Source: Kiritimatiellota bacterium
Lineage (GTDB): Bacteria; Verrucomicrobiota; Kiritimatiellia; JAAZAB01
Length of the DNA: 47,225 nucleotides
NCBI GenBank assembly: GCA_026398415.1
Contig: JAPLSY010000013.1
Location: forward strand, 1 to 47,225
Direction: 5' to 3'
Notes under the pieces: generated by a model
Seen by the model: the letters and a program-made list of their open reading frames with translations, nothing else
Told to the model about the DNA's origin: nothing
Databases searched by the model: none
Program-made: the position numbers and the translations under genes
Shown: positions 1 to 7,976 of the stretch, piece by piece
Position numbering within the stretch: the first letter of the stretch is position 1
Layout: the number at the start of each line of letters is the position of its first letter

Positions 1-1958
1 AAGGGTGGGATGGGGCAATCCAGCGCATCGGCGACCGAGCGCAGGAGTTCGGCTTCGGTCACCGTCGTGCGGCCATCCGCGGCGACGCACGCGACGCAGG
101 CATCCAGAATAATTTTCTTTATGGCGGGTGACGCCGTATTCAGGATGGTCAGCGCCTGGTCCACGGCGGCCAGTCCGCATGACGCCTTTGGGAGCAGGCG
201 CTGGGCTGAATTCAGCCGTGTCGCGCCGGACTGGAAGGCGCGCGCTGCCTGGTCCTCTTCCGGTTGGCCGTAGTAAGCCAAGGTGGAGAGCAGGGTGGTG
301 GTTGCCGGCAGAAGAGGGTTGAGATCGTAATACTGGACGATAACCCGGCGCGGCCGGCCGCTCTGGCTTGCGAGGCGGCGAACGACCATGCGTTCCAGCA
401 TGTATTCAAAGAGCGAAATAGAGGCATCGGCCTCAATCAGCGCACGCAGGTTGTCCTGGAAGGTTTCCACTTGCGCACGCGACAGCGCCCTTAGCGCGGT
501 CAACGCCATATCGGTCAGCGGCAGACGCGCCGCCGCCGGCAGGGACGCAAGCGCAGGTACCAGTGCCCGTGTCCGCTCGGCGACATCCGCTTCCGCTTTC
601 AAGGCCAGGTGCTGGAGTTGGGCGTTGCGGATCGGTTCGTCGGTGCTGATCAGCAGGCCGTAAATCAGGGCGCGGGCGCCAACCGGTTCGCGGGCCGCGA
701 TTTTAATGGCTTCAGGCAAAGCGTTGAGCAGGGCAGTTACGTAGGCCAGGTTTTCCGCCTGCGGATGGCCGACGCTGCGCAGGGTTTCGCGTGGCCGCAG
801 GGGAATGGTCGAGGGGCGACCAAAAAATTCCGCCGCCGCGTCTCGGCGACTTGCGCTTGCCTGGGTGAAGCCGGTTGCCATCGTACTGGCATCATCGGTG
901 TCTGCCACGGGGGATACTTTCACGGCGGCAAAATCGCCGCTGAAGGTGGGATCAATCCGCCGGATGCGTTCGACCAGCGGCGGGTGTGTGGCCATCAGGT
1001 TCAGGAACGACTGGCCTAAACCGTTGGCAAAAAACAGGTGGCTAGCCTCCTCGGCGTTAGGGTTCTGGATGCGCGATCCCGCTATGAATCCGCCGATCTT
1101 TTTTAACGCGCCGGCCAAGCCATCCGGGTTGCGTGTGAACTGCACGGAAGCGGCATCCGCCAAAAACTCGCGCTGGCGCGAAACGGCGCTCTTGATCAGC
1201 TTGCCGAAGAATACGCCGATGTAGCCGATGGCCATGACGGCCAGTCCCACCAGGATAAACGGAATCGGATTGCCGCCTTTCTTGCGCCCCACGCTTGCCG
1301 TTCGACTGGTATTGGTGGCGATCCGAAAAATCCAGTAGCCGATAATGCCGATGACAAGAATGCCGTTAAGCAGGCCCATGAGCCTTAGATTCAGGCGCAT
1401 GTCGCCGTTGAGAATATGACTGAACTCGTGCGCGATCACGCCTTGCAGTTCGTCCCGGGTGAGCCTGGTCAGGCACCCGAAGGTGACGCCGATCACGGCA
1501 TCCCGTGTCGAGAAGCCGGCGGCGAACGCGTTTACGCTGTTTTCATTGTCAAGCACGAACACGCGTGGCACCGGTGTGCCGGAAGCCAGGGCGATTTCCT
1601 CGACCACGTTCAACAGCCGCCGCTCCGGCAGGTCCGTCGTGGCGCTGGGTACCGGTCGCGCGCCCAGCATGCGCGCGACGGCCTCGCCGCCCTGGGAGAG
1701 CGCGATGATTTTATAGAGTGTGCCCAGACTGATGATGCCGATGGTAATGGTGGCCACCAACATCAACAGGTCCGCGCGCCACCAGGTCCGCGCGATGGCC
1801 AACGCCGAGCCGGCGGCATCGGGTGGCGCGGCCGGCAGGAACACGTAAGCAAATATGGCGTAGATGGCGGCGATAATCAGGACGACAGCCAGCAAGAAAT
1901 AAGCCACCAGCAAGGTGGTTTTGCGCCGGGCGCGTTCCTGATGCTCGAAGAAATCCAT
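1..1958 (-). CDS. M48 family (HtpX-like) membrane metallopeptidase, C-terminus cut by window edge
   Basis: The frame is open without a stop from the ATG at 1958 down to base 1, about 652 codons. Two hydrophobic segments lie near residues 12-34 and 50-72. The zinc motif HEFSH is at residues 177-181, followed by two more membrane segments and the downstream zinc-ligand motif REFLADA, which is the M48/HtpX layout. After the protease domain comes a long Ala/Leu-rich helical region, and the last visible part (motif VAADGRTTVTEAELL) resembles a TerB-like C-terminal domain, so probably only a few residues are missing. Members of the family cleave damaged or misfolded membrane proteins. The gene sits just downstream of lemA in the same direction, a common pairing. 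No clear ribosome binding site precedes the ATG. The family is certain; the substrate is unknown. Confidence 0.9.
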   Translation of the reverse strand, partial: MDFFEHQERARRKTTLLVAYFLLAVVLIIAAIYAIFAYVFLPAAPPDAAGSALAIARTWWRADLLMLVATITIGIISLGTLYKIIALSQGGEAVARMLGARPVPSATTDLPERRLLNVVEEIALASGTPVPRVFVLDNENSVNAFAAGFSTRDAVIGVTFGCLTRLTRDELQGVIAHEFSHILNGDMRLNLRLMGLLNGILVIGIIGYWIFRIATNTSRTASVGRKKGGNPIPFILVGLAVMAIGYIGVFFGKLIKSAVSRQREFLADAASVQFTRNPDGLAGALKKIGGFIAGSRIQNPNAEEASHLFFANGLGQSFLNLMATHPPLVERIRRIDPTFSGDFAAVKVSPVADTDDASTMATGFTQASASRRDAAAEFFGRPSTIPLRPRETLRSVGHPQAENLAYVTALLNALPEAIKIAAREPVGARALIYGLLISTDEPIRNAQLQHLALKAEADVAERTRALVPALASLPAAARLPLTDMALTALRALSRAQVETFQDNLRALIEADASISLFEYMLERMVVRRLASQSGRPRRVIVQYYDLNPLLPATTTLLSTLAYYGQPEEDQAARAFQSGATRLNSAQRLLPKASCGLAAVDQALTILNTASPAIKKIILDACVACVAADGRTTVTEAELLRSVADALDCPIPP

Positions 1959-1960
1959 GA

Positions 1961-2091
1961 ATTACCGATTTATGATTTCGGATTTATGATTTCGGATTGA
2001 AAAATCCGCAATCAGTAATCAACGAATAATTGATGGCAACCAGTGAAAGCTCTGATTGAAAAATCAGCAATCGGCAATCAGAAATCCGCAA
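1961..2091. repeat. AT-rich intergenic repeat cluster with two matching hairpins
   Basis: The spacer between lemA and the M48 gene is built from short repeats. A 14-bp unit (GATTTATGATTTCG) occurs twice in perfect tandem at 1967-1980 and 1981-1994. Two 16-nt hairpins share a GAAA loop: CGGATT/AATCCG at 1993-2008 and CTGATT/AATCAG at 2052-2067. Variants of AATCCGCAATCA and AATCAGCAATC recur to 2091. I recall similar short AT-rich repeats from spacers in other environmental bacterial genomes, but I cannot search for them. Confidence 0.7.
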
Positions 2092-2682
2092 TCAAAAAAT
2101 CACCTTCGGGGCTTCGCGTTCCTGCGGCGCGGTGATTTCAAACAGCTGGGCCAGCGTGAAGCCGAACAGATTGGCCACGACCACGGCCGGGAAGGTTTCG
2201 CGGGCAATGTTATAAATCATGACGACGTCATTATAGGCCTGCCGCGCAAACGACACCTTGTTTTCGGTGGAGGTCAGTTCCTCCATGAGTTGGGCCATGG
2301 TTTGATTGGCCTTAAGGTCGGGATAGGCCTCGACCACCGCAAACAGGCGTCCAAGCGCGCCGGTCAGGGTGGCTTCCGCGCCCATCAGTCCCTGGATGGC
2401 GACGGCGTCGGCCGGGTTAGCCGCCGCTTTTTGCACAGCGGCCGAAGCCTGGTTGCGGGCCGCCGTAACGGCCTCCAGCGTGCCGCGCTCGTGCTTGATG
2501 TAACCCTTGGCCGTTTCCACCAGGTTCGGGATCAGATCGTAGCGGCGTTTGAGTTGGACATCAATCTGGGCGAACGCGTTTTTGAACCGGTTGCGCAGGT
2601 TGATGAGCCGGTTATAAATACCGATGACATACAAAAGCACGATGACGACGATGACCAATATGATGATGACAGCAATTGACAT
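2092..2682 (-). CDS. lemA: LemA family protein
   Basis: This 196-residue protein has an N-terminal membrane anchor (about residues 3-24, almost all Ile/Val/Leu). It continues directly into the LemA signature: YNRLINLRNRFKNAFAQIDV, the RRYDLIPNLVETAKGY stretch, and a C-terminal YNIARETFPAVVVANLF-like segment. LemA proteins are anchored helical bundles facing outward; their biochemical role is unsettled, but they are often encoded beside M48 peptidases, as here. An AAAGGAG ribosome binding site lies about 8 nt before the ATG. The upstream gene ends only 41 bp away, so the three minus-strand genes may be one transcript. Length and motifs are typical of the family. Confidence 0.95.
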   Translation of the reverse strand: MSIAVIIILVIVVIVLLYVIGIYNRLINLRNRFKNAFAQIDVQLKRRYDLIPNLVETAKGYIKHERGTLEAVTAARNQASAAVQKAAANPADAVAIQGLMGAEATLTGALGRLFAVVEAYPDLKANQTMAQLMEELTSTENKVSFARQAYNDVVMIYNIARETFPAVVVANLFGFTLAQLFEITAPQEREAPKVIF

Positions 2683-2723
2683 GATGTGTGCTCCTTTTGA
2701 TGTGTTTTAAAATCGGGTGCGAT

Positions 2724-3752
2724 TTAACGCTGTACCGGGTGCACGTCGGTGCCGGACCATTGTCGTATGTCGTCGTGCCCACCATAGTGGTTGGAAGACT
2801 TCCACATGCGCCACATTACGTTGGCGCTCTCAAAATCCGGCCACGACACGCCGAAATCCGCCTTGCCGTCGCCATCATAATCGCCCGGTGCCGGATCGGC
2901 GTTGGATGGTTTAGCGTCTTCCCGGCCTAATTGATAAAAAGAATCGATCTGTTGGTAGTTAAGGGAGGAATAGAGCAAGTGCCAGGCGAACACATAGCGC
3001 TTGCCCATAAAAGAGGGTGCGGAATAAGCAAAGACCGCCGGGTCGGTTATACGATCACCGTCGTAATCGGCAGGGGACGGAACGAGCGGGCCATCGCCTT
3101 TGGTGTCCACGTAAACCGTATTGGTGGTATAACCCAGCGAAGAAAATCGGACCGCCCACAGTCCGTCCGAGCGCCGGTAGATGGCCGGGTCGCTACAGCC
3201 ATCGCCGTCGTAATCGCCGGACACGGCGGTGTACCCCGGGCCGCCGAACATTAAGGGGGTTGCGGCATATCCCAGACGCGATAACTTTATCCACCATTCG
3301 CCGGTGGCTTCGCCGTAGATGGCCGGATCGGCTATGCCGTCGTTGTCATAATCGCCCACGACCGGGGTCCAACCTGGGCCGCCAAATCCCTCGAGATACA
3401 CCGGTACTAAAAAACCGCTTCGCGAAAATCGAACGCACCACGTGCCGGTCGTGCGGTTATACAACATAAGATCCGCCCGCCCGTCCCCGTCGTAGTCCGA
3501 CTGGATGGCCGTCAAGCCCGGCCCGCCCCACACGCATGACTGTGGCGTATAGTCGCTTCCGCTCAACAGGACATGCCATTCGCCGGTGGGTTCATCGTAC
3601 ACGGCCGGATCCATGATCCCATCGCCGTTGTAATCGCCGTCGTGATTAAAATTCCCGGCCACGGCCGCGGTTGCCAGCAGAACGCCGAGCATGATAGCGA
3701 TCATCCATCCCTGCCATTGCCACCAGTGTGCCGTTAGGACTGCGACTGCCAT
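2724..3752 (-). CDS. Secreted protein with six DxDxDG (FG-GAP/VCBS-like) calcium-binding repeats
   Basis: A 342-residue protein. The N-terminus has a hydrophobic segment (about residues 17-31) ending in ATAAVAG, which looks like a signal peptide with cleavage near residue 33. The rest is made of repeats with a period of 46-48 residues, each opening with a calcium-loop motif such as DYNGDGIMDPAVY (residue 40), DYDGDGRADLMLY (86), DYDNDGIADPAIY (134) and DYDGDGCSDPAIY (180). Two more diverged copies follow. Such repeats resemble FG-GAP/VCBS blades and bind Ca2+ outside the cell. The AGGAGG ribosome binding site 6 nt upstream fixes the start at 3752. No catalytic domain is visible. It is probably a surface or secreted protein of unknown role, perhaps linked to the LemA/M48 envelope genes downstream. 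Confidence 0.8.
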   Translation of the reverse strand: MAVAVLTAHWWQWQGWMIAIMLGVLLATAAVAGNFNHDGDYNGDGIMDPAVYDEPTGEWHVLLSGSDYTPQSCVWGGPGLTAIQSDYDGDGRADLMLYNRTTGTWCVRFSRSGFLVPVYLEGFGGPGWTPVVGDYDNDGIADPAIYGEATGEWWIKLSRLGYAATPLMFGGPGYTAVSGDYDGDGCSDPAIYRRSDGLWAVRFSSLGYTTNTVYVDTKGDGPLVPSPADYDGDRITDPAVFAYSAPSFMGKRYVFAWHLLYSSLNYQQIDSFYQLGREDAKPSNADPAPGDYDGDGKADFGVSWPDFESANVMWRMWKSSNHYGGHDDIRQWSGTDVHPVQR

Positions 3753-3784
3753 GATATCCTCCTGTGTTTATGAATTAATTTGAA

Positions 3785-3813
3785 AATATACCATGCTTTC
3801 GCCGGTGCGGCAA
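3785..3813 (-). promoter_or_regulatory. Candidate sigma70-like promoter for the DxDxDG-repeat gene
   Basis: Read on the minus strand, a -35-like TTGCCG (3813-3808) is followed after exactly 17 nt by a -10-like TATATT (3790-3785). It lies about 33 bp before the start codon at 3752. Matches to consensus are 4/6 and 5/6. There is no experimental support. Confidence 0.45.
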
Positions 3814-3878
3814 TAGCAAACTAAAACCGCGTCGCCGCCCGGGCTAAAAAGTATTTTTAAAAAAATGCAAAAAACCTG

Positions 3879-3906
3879 TTGACACATATTAAATTTTTGT
3901 TAAATT
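3879..3906 (+). promoter_or_regulatory. Candidate sigma70-like promoter of the tRNA-Thr/tuf transcript
   Basis: A perfect -35 hexamer TTGACA (3879-3884) is separated by 16 nt of AT-rich sequence from a -10-like TAAATT (3901-3906). This is the best promoter match upstream of the translation block. The predicted transcript would start near 3913, giving a leader of about 160 nt before the tRNA. That leader (3907-4074) has a T-rich run around 4037-4050 but no reading frame or known riboswitch that I recognise. Confidence 0.6.
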
Positions 3907-4074
3907 GCTTGTTCGTTTGTCATAACTCAGGCGTTTAATAAGCATTAGCGCGCTCGCGGGCATGTAAAACCGGAGCGTATTTTGAACCTCACAACCTGAT
4001 TTTAAGCATGAGGGAATGAGGGTAGGGGTTTTATTGCGTTTTTTTGTTTGGGCTCGCGGGGGAGCGAAGTGTTG

Positions 4075-4147
4075 GCCCACGTAGCTCAGTTGGAAGAGCA
4101 CGTCCTTGGTAAGGATGAGGTCAACGGTTCGATTCCGTTCGTGGGCT
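4075..4147 (+). tRNA. tRNA-Thr (anticodon GGT)
   Basis: A full cloverleaf can be drawn. The acceptor stem is GCCCACG (4075-4081) with CGTGGGC (4140-4146). The D-stem is GCTC/GAGC. The anticodon stem CGTCC/GGATG holds the loop TTGGTAA with anticodon GGT at 4108-4110. The T-stem is AACGG/CCGTT with loop TTCGATT. The discriminator base is T and CCA is not encoded. It lies 46 bp before tuf, the same pairing as thrT-tufB in E. coli, which also carries GGU. Confidence 0.95.
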
Positions 4148-4193
4148 CTGGACGGCGGTAAAAAAAGGCATGGCAAATTGAAGGAGACGCACA

Positions 4194-5402
4194 ATGGCAA
4201 AAGAAAAATTTGAACGCACGAAACCGCATGTCAACGTCGGTACCATCGGGCATGTGGACCATGGCAAGACGACCCTGACGGCCGCCATTACCAAGGTGCA
4301 GTCCCTGAAGGGGCTGAGCGAGTACATTTCGTACGACCAGGTGGCGAAAGCCTCCGAATCACAAGGGCGCCGCGATCCGACCAAGATCCTGACGATTGCG
4401 ACCTCGCATGTGGAATATCAGTCCGAGAAGCGCCACTATGCCCACGTGGACTGTCCCGGTCATGCCGACTATGTAAAGAACATGGTCACCGGCGCCGCCC
4501 AGATGGATGGCGCGATCGTAGTGGTGAGCGCTTCGGACGGGCCCATGCCGCAGACACGCGAACATATTCTGCTGGCCCGTCAGGTAGGTGTGCCTTCCAT
4601 CGTTGTGTTTCTTAACAAGGTGGACACGGTGGACGATCCGGAATTACTGGAGTTGGTCGAACTGGAGATCCGCGATCTGCTCACCAAGTACCAGTTTCCC
4701 GGCGACAAGACGCCGATTATCCGCGGCAGTGCGCTGAAGGCCATGAAAGTAACCAAGCCGGACGATCCGGACGCCAAGTGCATCCAGGAACTGATGACCG
4801 CCTTGGATAATTATATTCCGGAACCGACCCGCATCACTGACCAGGCCTTCCTGATGCCGATCGAGGATGTGTTTTCCATTGAAGGTCGCGGCACGGTGGT
4901 AACCGGCCGTATCGAGCGTGGTATCATCAAGGTTGGCGACGAAGTCGAAATCGTCGGCCTCAAAGACACGCAGAAGACCGTTGTCACGGGTGTGGAAATG
5001 TTCCGCAAGTTGCTGGATGAAGGGCGCGCCGGCGACAATGTCGGCTGTCTGTTGCGGGGCACCAAGAAGGAGGATGTCCAGCGTGGCCAGGTGCTGGCCA
5101 AGCCGGGCTCGATCAAGCCGCATGCTCATTTCAAGGGGCAGATGTACGTTCTGAGCAAGGAAGAAGGTGGTCGGCATACATCGTTCTTCAACGGATATCG
5201 GCCGCAGTTTTATTTCCGTACTACGGATGTCACCGGCGCCGTCACCCTGCCAAAGGGCGTGGAAATGGTCATGCCGGGCGACAACGTCGAAATCGAAGTC
5301 AAACTGATTGCCCCGATCGCCATGGAAAAAGGCGTGCGCTTCGCTATTCGCGAAGGCGGCCGCACGGTGGGTGCGGGCCAGGTGACGGAAATCATTGCCT
5401 GA
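4194..5402 (+). CDS. tuf: Translation elongation factor Tu
   Basis: A 402-residue EF-Tu that delivers aminoacyl-tRNA to the ribosome in the cytoplasm. The G motifs are GHVDHGKTT (residues 19-27), DCPGHADY (about 87-93) and NKVD. Domains 2 and 3 are complete, with the motifs [27 protein letters not shown] and MVMPGDN. Switch I is unusual: where most bacteria have ARGITINTSHVEY, this protein has [13 protein letters not shown], preceded by about five extra residues. The Thr that coordinates Mg2+ (T67) and the HVEY end are kept. I recall related switch I forms in planctomycete EF-Tu, which supports a PVC origin. A GGAGA ribosome binding site precedes the ATG. It is the only tuf in the window; the usual slot after fusA is empty. 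Confidence 0.98.
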   Translation: MAKEKFERTKPHVNVGTIGHVDHGKTTLTAAITKVQSLKGLSEYISYDQVAKASESQGRRDPTKILTIATSHVEYQSEKRHYAHVDCPGHADYVKNMVTGAAQMDGAIVVVSASDGPMPQTREHILLARQVGVPSIVVFLNKVDTVDDPELLELVELEIRDLLTKYQFPGDKTPIIRGSALKAMKVTKPDDPDAKCIQELMTALDNYIPEPTRITDQAFLMPIEDVFSIEGRGTVVTGRIERGIIKVGDEVEIVGLKDTQKTVVTGVEMFRKLLDEGRAGDNVGCLLRGTKKEDVQRGQVLAKPGSIKPHAHFKGQMYVLSKEEGGRHTSFFNGYRPQFYFRTTDVTGAVTLPKGVEMVMPGDNVEIEVKLIAPIAMEKGVRFAIREGGRTVGAGQVTEIIA

Positions 5403-5514
5403 GACTCCGGCTTGGAAGGGCATGGAGCGCGCCACGTCGGCCCCGGAGGCCAAGTGGCACACCCCGTCTGCTGCCGGGAAGTGGTCAACAGCAAGAACGA
5501 AAGTCTGAGTAGTC

Positions 5515-5667
5515 ATGGTGCGAGAAATCATAACCTTAGCGTGTAGCGAGTGCAAACGCCGGAACTATACGACGACCAAAGACAAGAAATTAACGCCCGA
5601 CAGAATTGAACTGAAAAAATATTGCCGGTTTGAGCGTAAGCATACCGTGCATCGCGAGATTCGGTAA
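5515..5667 (+). CDS. rpmG: 50S ribosomal protein L33
   Basis: A short gene of 50 codons plus stop, with product start [20 protein letters not shown] and end KHTVHREIR. It is a small component of the large subunit near the E site. The first zinc pair C10-x2-C13 is present. In the second, where zinc-binding L33 has CPxC, this protein has C37-R-F-E, so the fourth ligand is missing. The gene lies between tuf and tRNA-Trp, a common position for rpmG. No strong ribosome binding site is visible. The 112-nt spacer from tuf (5403-5514) shows nothing recognisable. Confidence 0.93.
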   Translation: MVREIITLACSECKRRNYTTTKDKKLTPDRIELKKYCRFERKHTVHREIR

Positions 5668-5680
5668 TCCTCTTTTTGAT

Positions 5681-5756
5681 AGGGGAGTAGCTCAATTGGC
5701 AGAGTACCGGTCTCCAAAACCGGGTGTTGAGGGTTCAAATCCCCCCTCCCCTGCCA
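5681..5756 (+). tRNA. tRNA-Trp (anticodon CCA)
   Basis: The acceptor stem is AGGGGAG (5681-5687) with CTCCCCT (5746-5752). The anticodon stem CCGGT/ACCGG encloses the loop CTCCAAA with anticodon CCA at 5714-5716. The T-stem GAGGG/CCCCC has one A-C mismatch around the loop TTCAAAT. The discriminator is G and the CCA end is encoded, unlike the tRNA-Thr upstream. Placement between rpmG and secE is typical. Confidence 0.95.
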
Positions 5757-5896
5757 TGTGCCCGTGGGCCGCTGCGGTTTGTGCCGGGGAAAGCAGGGAT
5801 TTGCGTTTTTTGGAAAATGACCGGGCCGGGTAATAGGAATGGATGTATCCTGCGCGGGCGCGCGGATTGCAAGCAACCAACTGAGGCCATTGCGCT

Positions 5897-6097
5897 GTGA
5901 ATAAAATTCAGATGTTCATTGTCAAGGTGGTTGGTTTTATCAATGAAGTCGGTATCGAGCTGAAGAAATCAGCCTGGCCGACGCGTGTCGAACTGCAAGA
6001 GTCCACCATAGTTGTGATTATGTCGGTTATCGTGCTGGGAGTTTTCGTGGGACTTAGCGATCTGATCCTGATGCGGGTTTTACACCTGATTCTGTAA
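5897..6097 (+). CDS. secE: Preprotein translocase subunit SecE
   Basis: A 66-residue single-span SecE, a clamp of the SecYEG protein-conducting channel in the inner membrane. An amphipathic segment with the family motif LKKSAWPTRVEL (about residues 22-33) comes before one transmembrane helix of Ile/Val/Leu (about 37-62). This matches short bacterial SecE, without the two extra helices found in E. coli. The start is GTG at 5897, the only start that places the amphipathic helix correctly. The ribosome binding site is weak. nusG follows after 28 bp, the standard secE-nusG pair. The partner SecY is encoded at 29325 in the same block. Confidence 0.95.
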   Translation: MNKIQMFIVKVVGFINEVGIELKKSAWPTRVELQESTIVVIMSVIVLGVFVGLSDLILMRVLHLIL

Positions 6098-6125
6098 TAA
6101 CCGGCGCGGAAGACAGGGGCAACGC

Positions 6126-6674
6126 ATGGAAAAGCAATGGTTTGTGATTCATACGCTCACGGGTAAGGAGATGAAAGTTCGGGATAGTCTCCTGCGCCGG
6201 ATAAAGACGGAGGAAATGAGTGATTTGGTCGGGGATGTTTCCATTCCCTCCGAAAAAATATCCGAGGTCAAAAAAGGCAAGAAGAGCACCACCACCCGGA
6301 TGTTTTACCCGGGTTATGTGTTGATCCAGATCGGCTTGTACAAAGAGGACGGCAAGATTAACGAGCGTGCCTGGTATTATGTCAACGACACGCCGGGGGT
6401 CATTGGGTTTATTGGCGGCGAGCGACCGACACCCCTGAGGCCGAAGGAAGTCGAATCGATTATTTATCAAATTGAGGACAAGAAAGAAAAAGTCAAGCCC
6501 AAGGTCCAATTTGAGCCGGGCGAAACAGTCAAGATTAACGACGGTCCCTTTTTGAATTTCAGCGGGGTCATCGAGGAAGTGGATCCGGATCGCGGCAAAT
6601 TGAAAGTGGCCGTGGCCATCTTTGGTCGAACGGCCCCGGTGGAGCTGGAGTACTGGCAAGTGGAACGCGTCTGA
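6126..6674 (+). CDS. nusG: Transcription termination/antitermination factor NusG
   Basis: A 182-residue NusG. The N-terminal NGN domain (about 1-120) has WFVIHTLTGKEMKVRDSL and the FYPGYVLIQI segment that contacts RNA polymerase. A C-terminal KOW domain (from about 130) carries FEPGETVKINDGPFLNFSG and the GRTAPVELEYWQVE end. It binds RNA polymerase and links it to Rho or to ribosomal S10 (rpsJ at 20248). The length is normal. A spacer of 139 nt holding REP-like palindromes separates it from rplK, so transcription may be modulated there. Confidence 0.97.
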   Translation: MEKQWFVIHTLTGKEMKVRDSLLRRIKTEEMSDLVGDVSIPSEKISEVKKGKKSTTTRMFYPGYVLIQIGLYKEDGKINERAWYYVNDTPGVIGFIGGERPTPLRPKEVESIIYQIEDKKEKVKPKVQFEPGETVKINDGPFLNFSGVIEEVDPDRGKLKVAVAIFGRTAPVELEYWQVERV

Positions 6675-6683
6675 AGAAATGCG

Positions 6684-6761
6684 CCCGCCTTCGTCCGGCA
6701 GTGCCGGACTACGGCGGGTAGGGAATGCCAGGCTTTGCCGAAGCGCTACGCCCAGGCGAGC
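6684..6761. repeat. REP-like palindromic element in the nusG-rplK spacer
   Basis: Two parts are visible. The first is a near-perfect inverted repeat: 17-nt arms 6684-6700 and 6702-6718 pair at 15 positions (core CCGGCAGTGCCGG). The second is a 31-nt segment at 6731-6761 containing AGCGCTACGCCCAGGCGAGC. That segment matches 26 of 31 positions of a segment at 29230-29260 in the rplO-secY spacer. The repetition and palindromy suggest a REP-type mobile element rather than a gene. Confidence 0.65.
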
Positions 6762-6813
6762 AGAATGAAGAATGCAGCGGGCGTAGGGATCGGAATTAAA
6801 AGAGGCGTAGAAA

Positions 6814-7239
6814 ATGGCAAAGAAAGTCACAGCAATCATTAAGTTGCAGATTCCCGCGGGTCAGGCTAATCCGGCGCCGCCGGTGGGACCGGCCTTGGGT
6901 CAGCAAGGGGTCAATATCATGGCCTTTTGCAAGGAATTTAACGCTGCCACCCAGAGTCAGAACGGCATGATTCTGCCGGCGGTCATTACGGTTTACCAGG
7001 ACAAATCGTTTACCTTCATAGTCAAAAGCCCGCCGGCTGCCGTCCTGCTCAAGCAGAAGGCCGCCTTGGCCAAGGGGTCGGGTGTCCCGAACCGCGAGAA
7101 AGTAGGCAAGGTTACGCATGCCCAGATTCTCGAAATTGTCAAGATTAAACACAAGGACCTGAACACGACTAAGGAAGCCCAAGCCATGCGCCAGATCGAG
7201 GGTACGGCGCGGAGTATGGGCATAGAAGTGGTGGATTAA
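6814..7239 (+). CDS. rplK: 50S ribosomal protein L11
   Basis: A 141-residue L11, standard length. It has the N-terminal motif [20 protein letters not shown], the hinge region that binds 23S rRNA helices 43/44 and thiostrepton, and the C-terminal RNA-binding part ending [13 protein letters not shown]11 forms the GTPase-associated centre with L10 and L12, encoded just downstream. An AGAGGCG sequence precedes the ATG at 6814. rplA starts 2 nt after the stop, so the two are translationally close. Confidence 0.98.
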   Translation: MAKKVTAIIKLQIPAGQANPAPPVGPALGQQGVNIMAFCKEFNAATQSQNGMILPAVITVYQDKSFTFIVKSPPAAVLLKQKAALAKGSGVPNREKVGKVTHAQILEIVKIKHKDLNTTKEAQAMRQIEGTARSMGIEVVD

Positions 7240-7241
7240 TT

Positions 7242-7940
7242 ATGGCCACGCACGGAAAACGTTATCGAGCGATCAGGGAGAAAGCCCCGTCCAAGGTTTT
7301 GGACCTGGCGGAAGCGGTCGCGTTCATCAAGGCCCAACCAGCCATCAAGTTTGACGAAACCATGGACATTGCCTTCCGGTTGGGTGTGGACTTTAAAAAA
7401 TCGGAACAGACCGTGCGCGGCACGGTCAGTCTTCCGCACGGCACGGGCAAAAACGTGCGTGTCCTTGTGTTTGCCACGGCCGCCGCTGCTGATGCCGCCC
7501 GCGCGGCCGGCGCCGATAATGTCGGCTATGAAGACCTCATTGCCAAAATCCAGGGTGGCTGGACCGATTTCGATGTGGCCATCGCCACGGCCGACGCCAT
7601 GAAGGAGGTCCGCAAACTGGGCAAGTTCCTGGGCCCCCGCGGTCTTATGCCAAACCCAAAGACCGGTACCGTGACCGATGATCTGGCCACGGCCATCAAG
7701 CAGTTCAAGGCCGGTCGCGTGGAATTCCGGATGGATCGGCACGGTAATGTCATGGTGCCGTTCGGCAAGCGCTCCTTTGACGCCGCCAAGCTGGTCGAAA
7801 ACGCCCGGACCATCATCAGCGCGGTGCTGGCCGCCCGCCCAGCCGCCACCAAGGGTTTGTTTGTCAAACGTTGTGTAGTCAGCTCCACGATGGGCGTCGG
7901 ACTGCCCATCCAAGTGCGCGAAACTTTGAAATCCGAATAA
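7242..7940 (+). CDS. rplA: 50S ribosomal protein L1
   Basis: A 232-residue L1, the protein of the mobile L1 stalk next to the ribosomal E site. Recognisable segments are KRYRAIREKA at the start, FDETMDIAFRLGVD, the LGPRGLMPNPKTGTVT motif (about residues 130-145) and the end VKRCVVSSTMGVG. In many bacteria L1 also represses the rplKA transcript; no operator is obvious here. It begins 2 nt after rplK and ends 36 bp before rplJ. Confidence 0.98.
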   Translation: MATHGKRYRAIREKAPSKVLDLAEAVAFIKAQPAIKFDETMDIAFRLGVDFKKSEQTVRGTVSLPHGTGKNVRVLVFATAAAADAARAAGADNVGYEDLIAKIQGGWTDFDVAIATADAMKEVRKLGKFLGPRGLMPNPKTGTVTDDLATAIKQFKAGRVEFRMDRHGNVMVPFGKRSFDAAKLVENARTIISAVLAARPAATKGLFVKRCVVSSTMGVGLPIQVRETLKSE

Positions 7941-7976
7941 TCCCGCGCAACGCGGGACGGGCATAGGAAATTAGCT

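Noticed and set aside
1416..2000. A 194-codon plus-strand open frame over the M48 gene
   Set aside because: It lies opposite the conserved HEFSH-containing frame and ends within the AT-rich repeats; no family similarity.
2056..2679. A 207-codon plus-strand open frame opposite lemA
   Set aside because: It begins in the AT-rich repeats and its body is antisense to the conserved LemA sequence.
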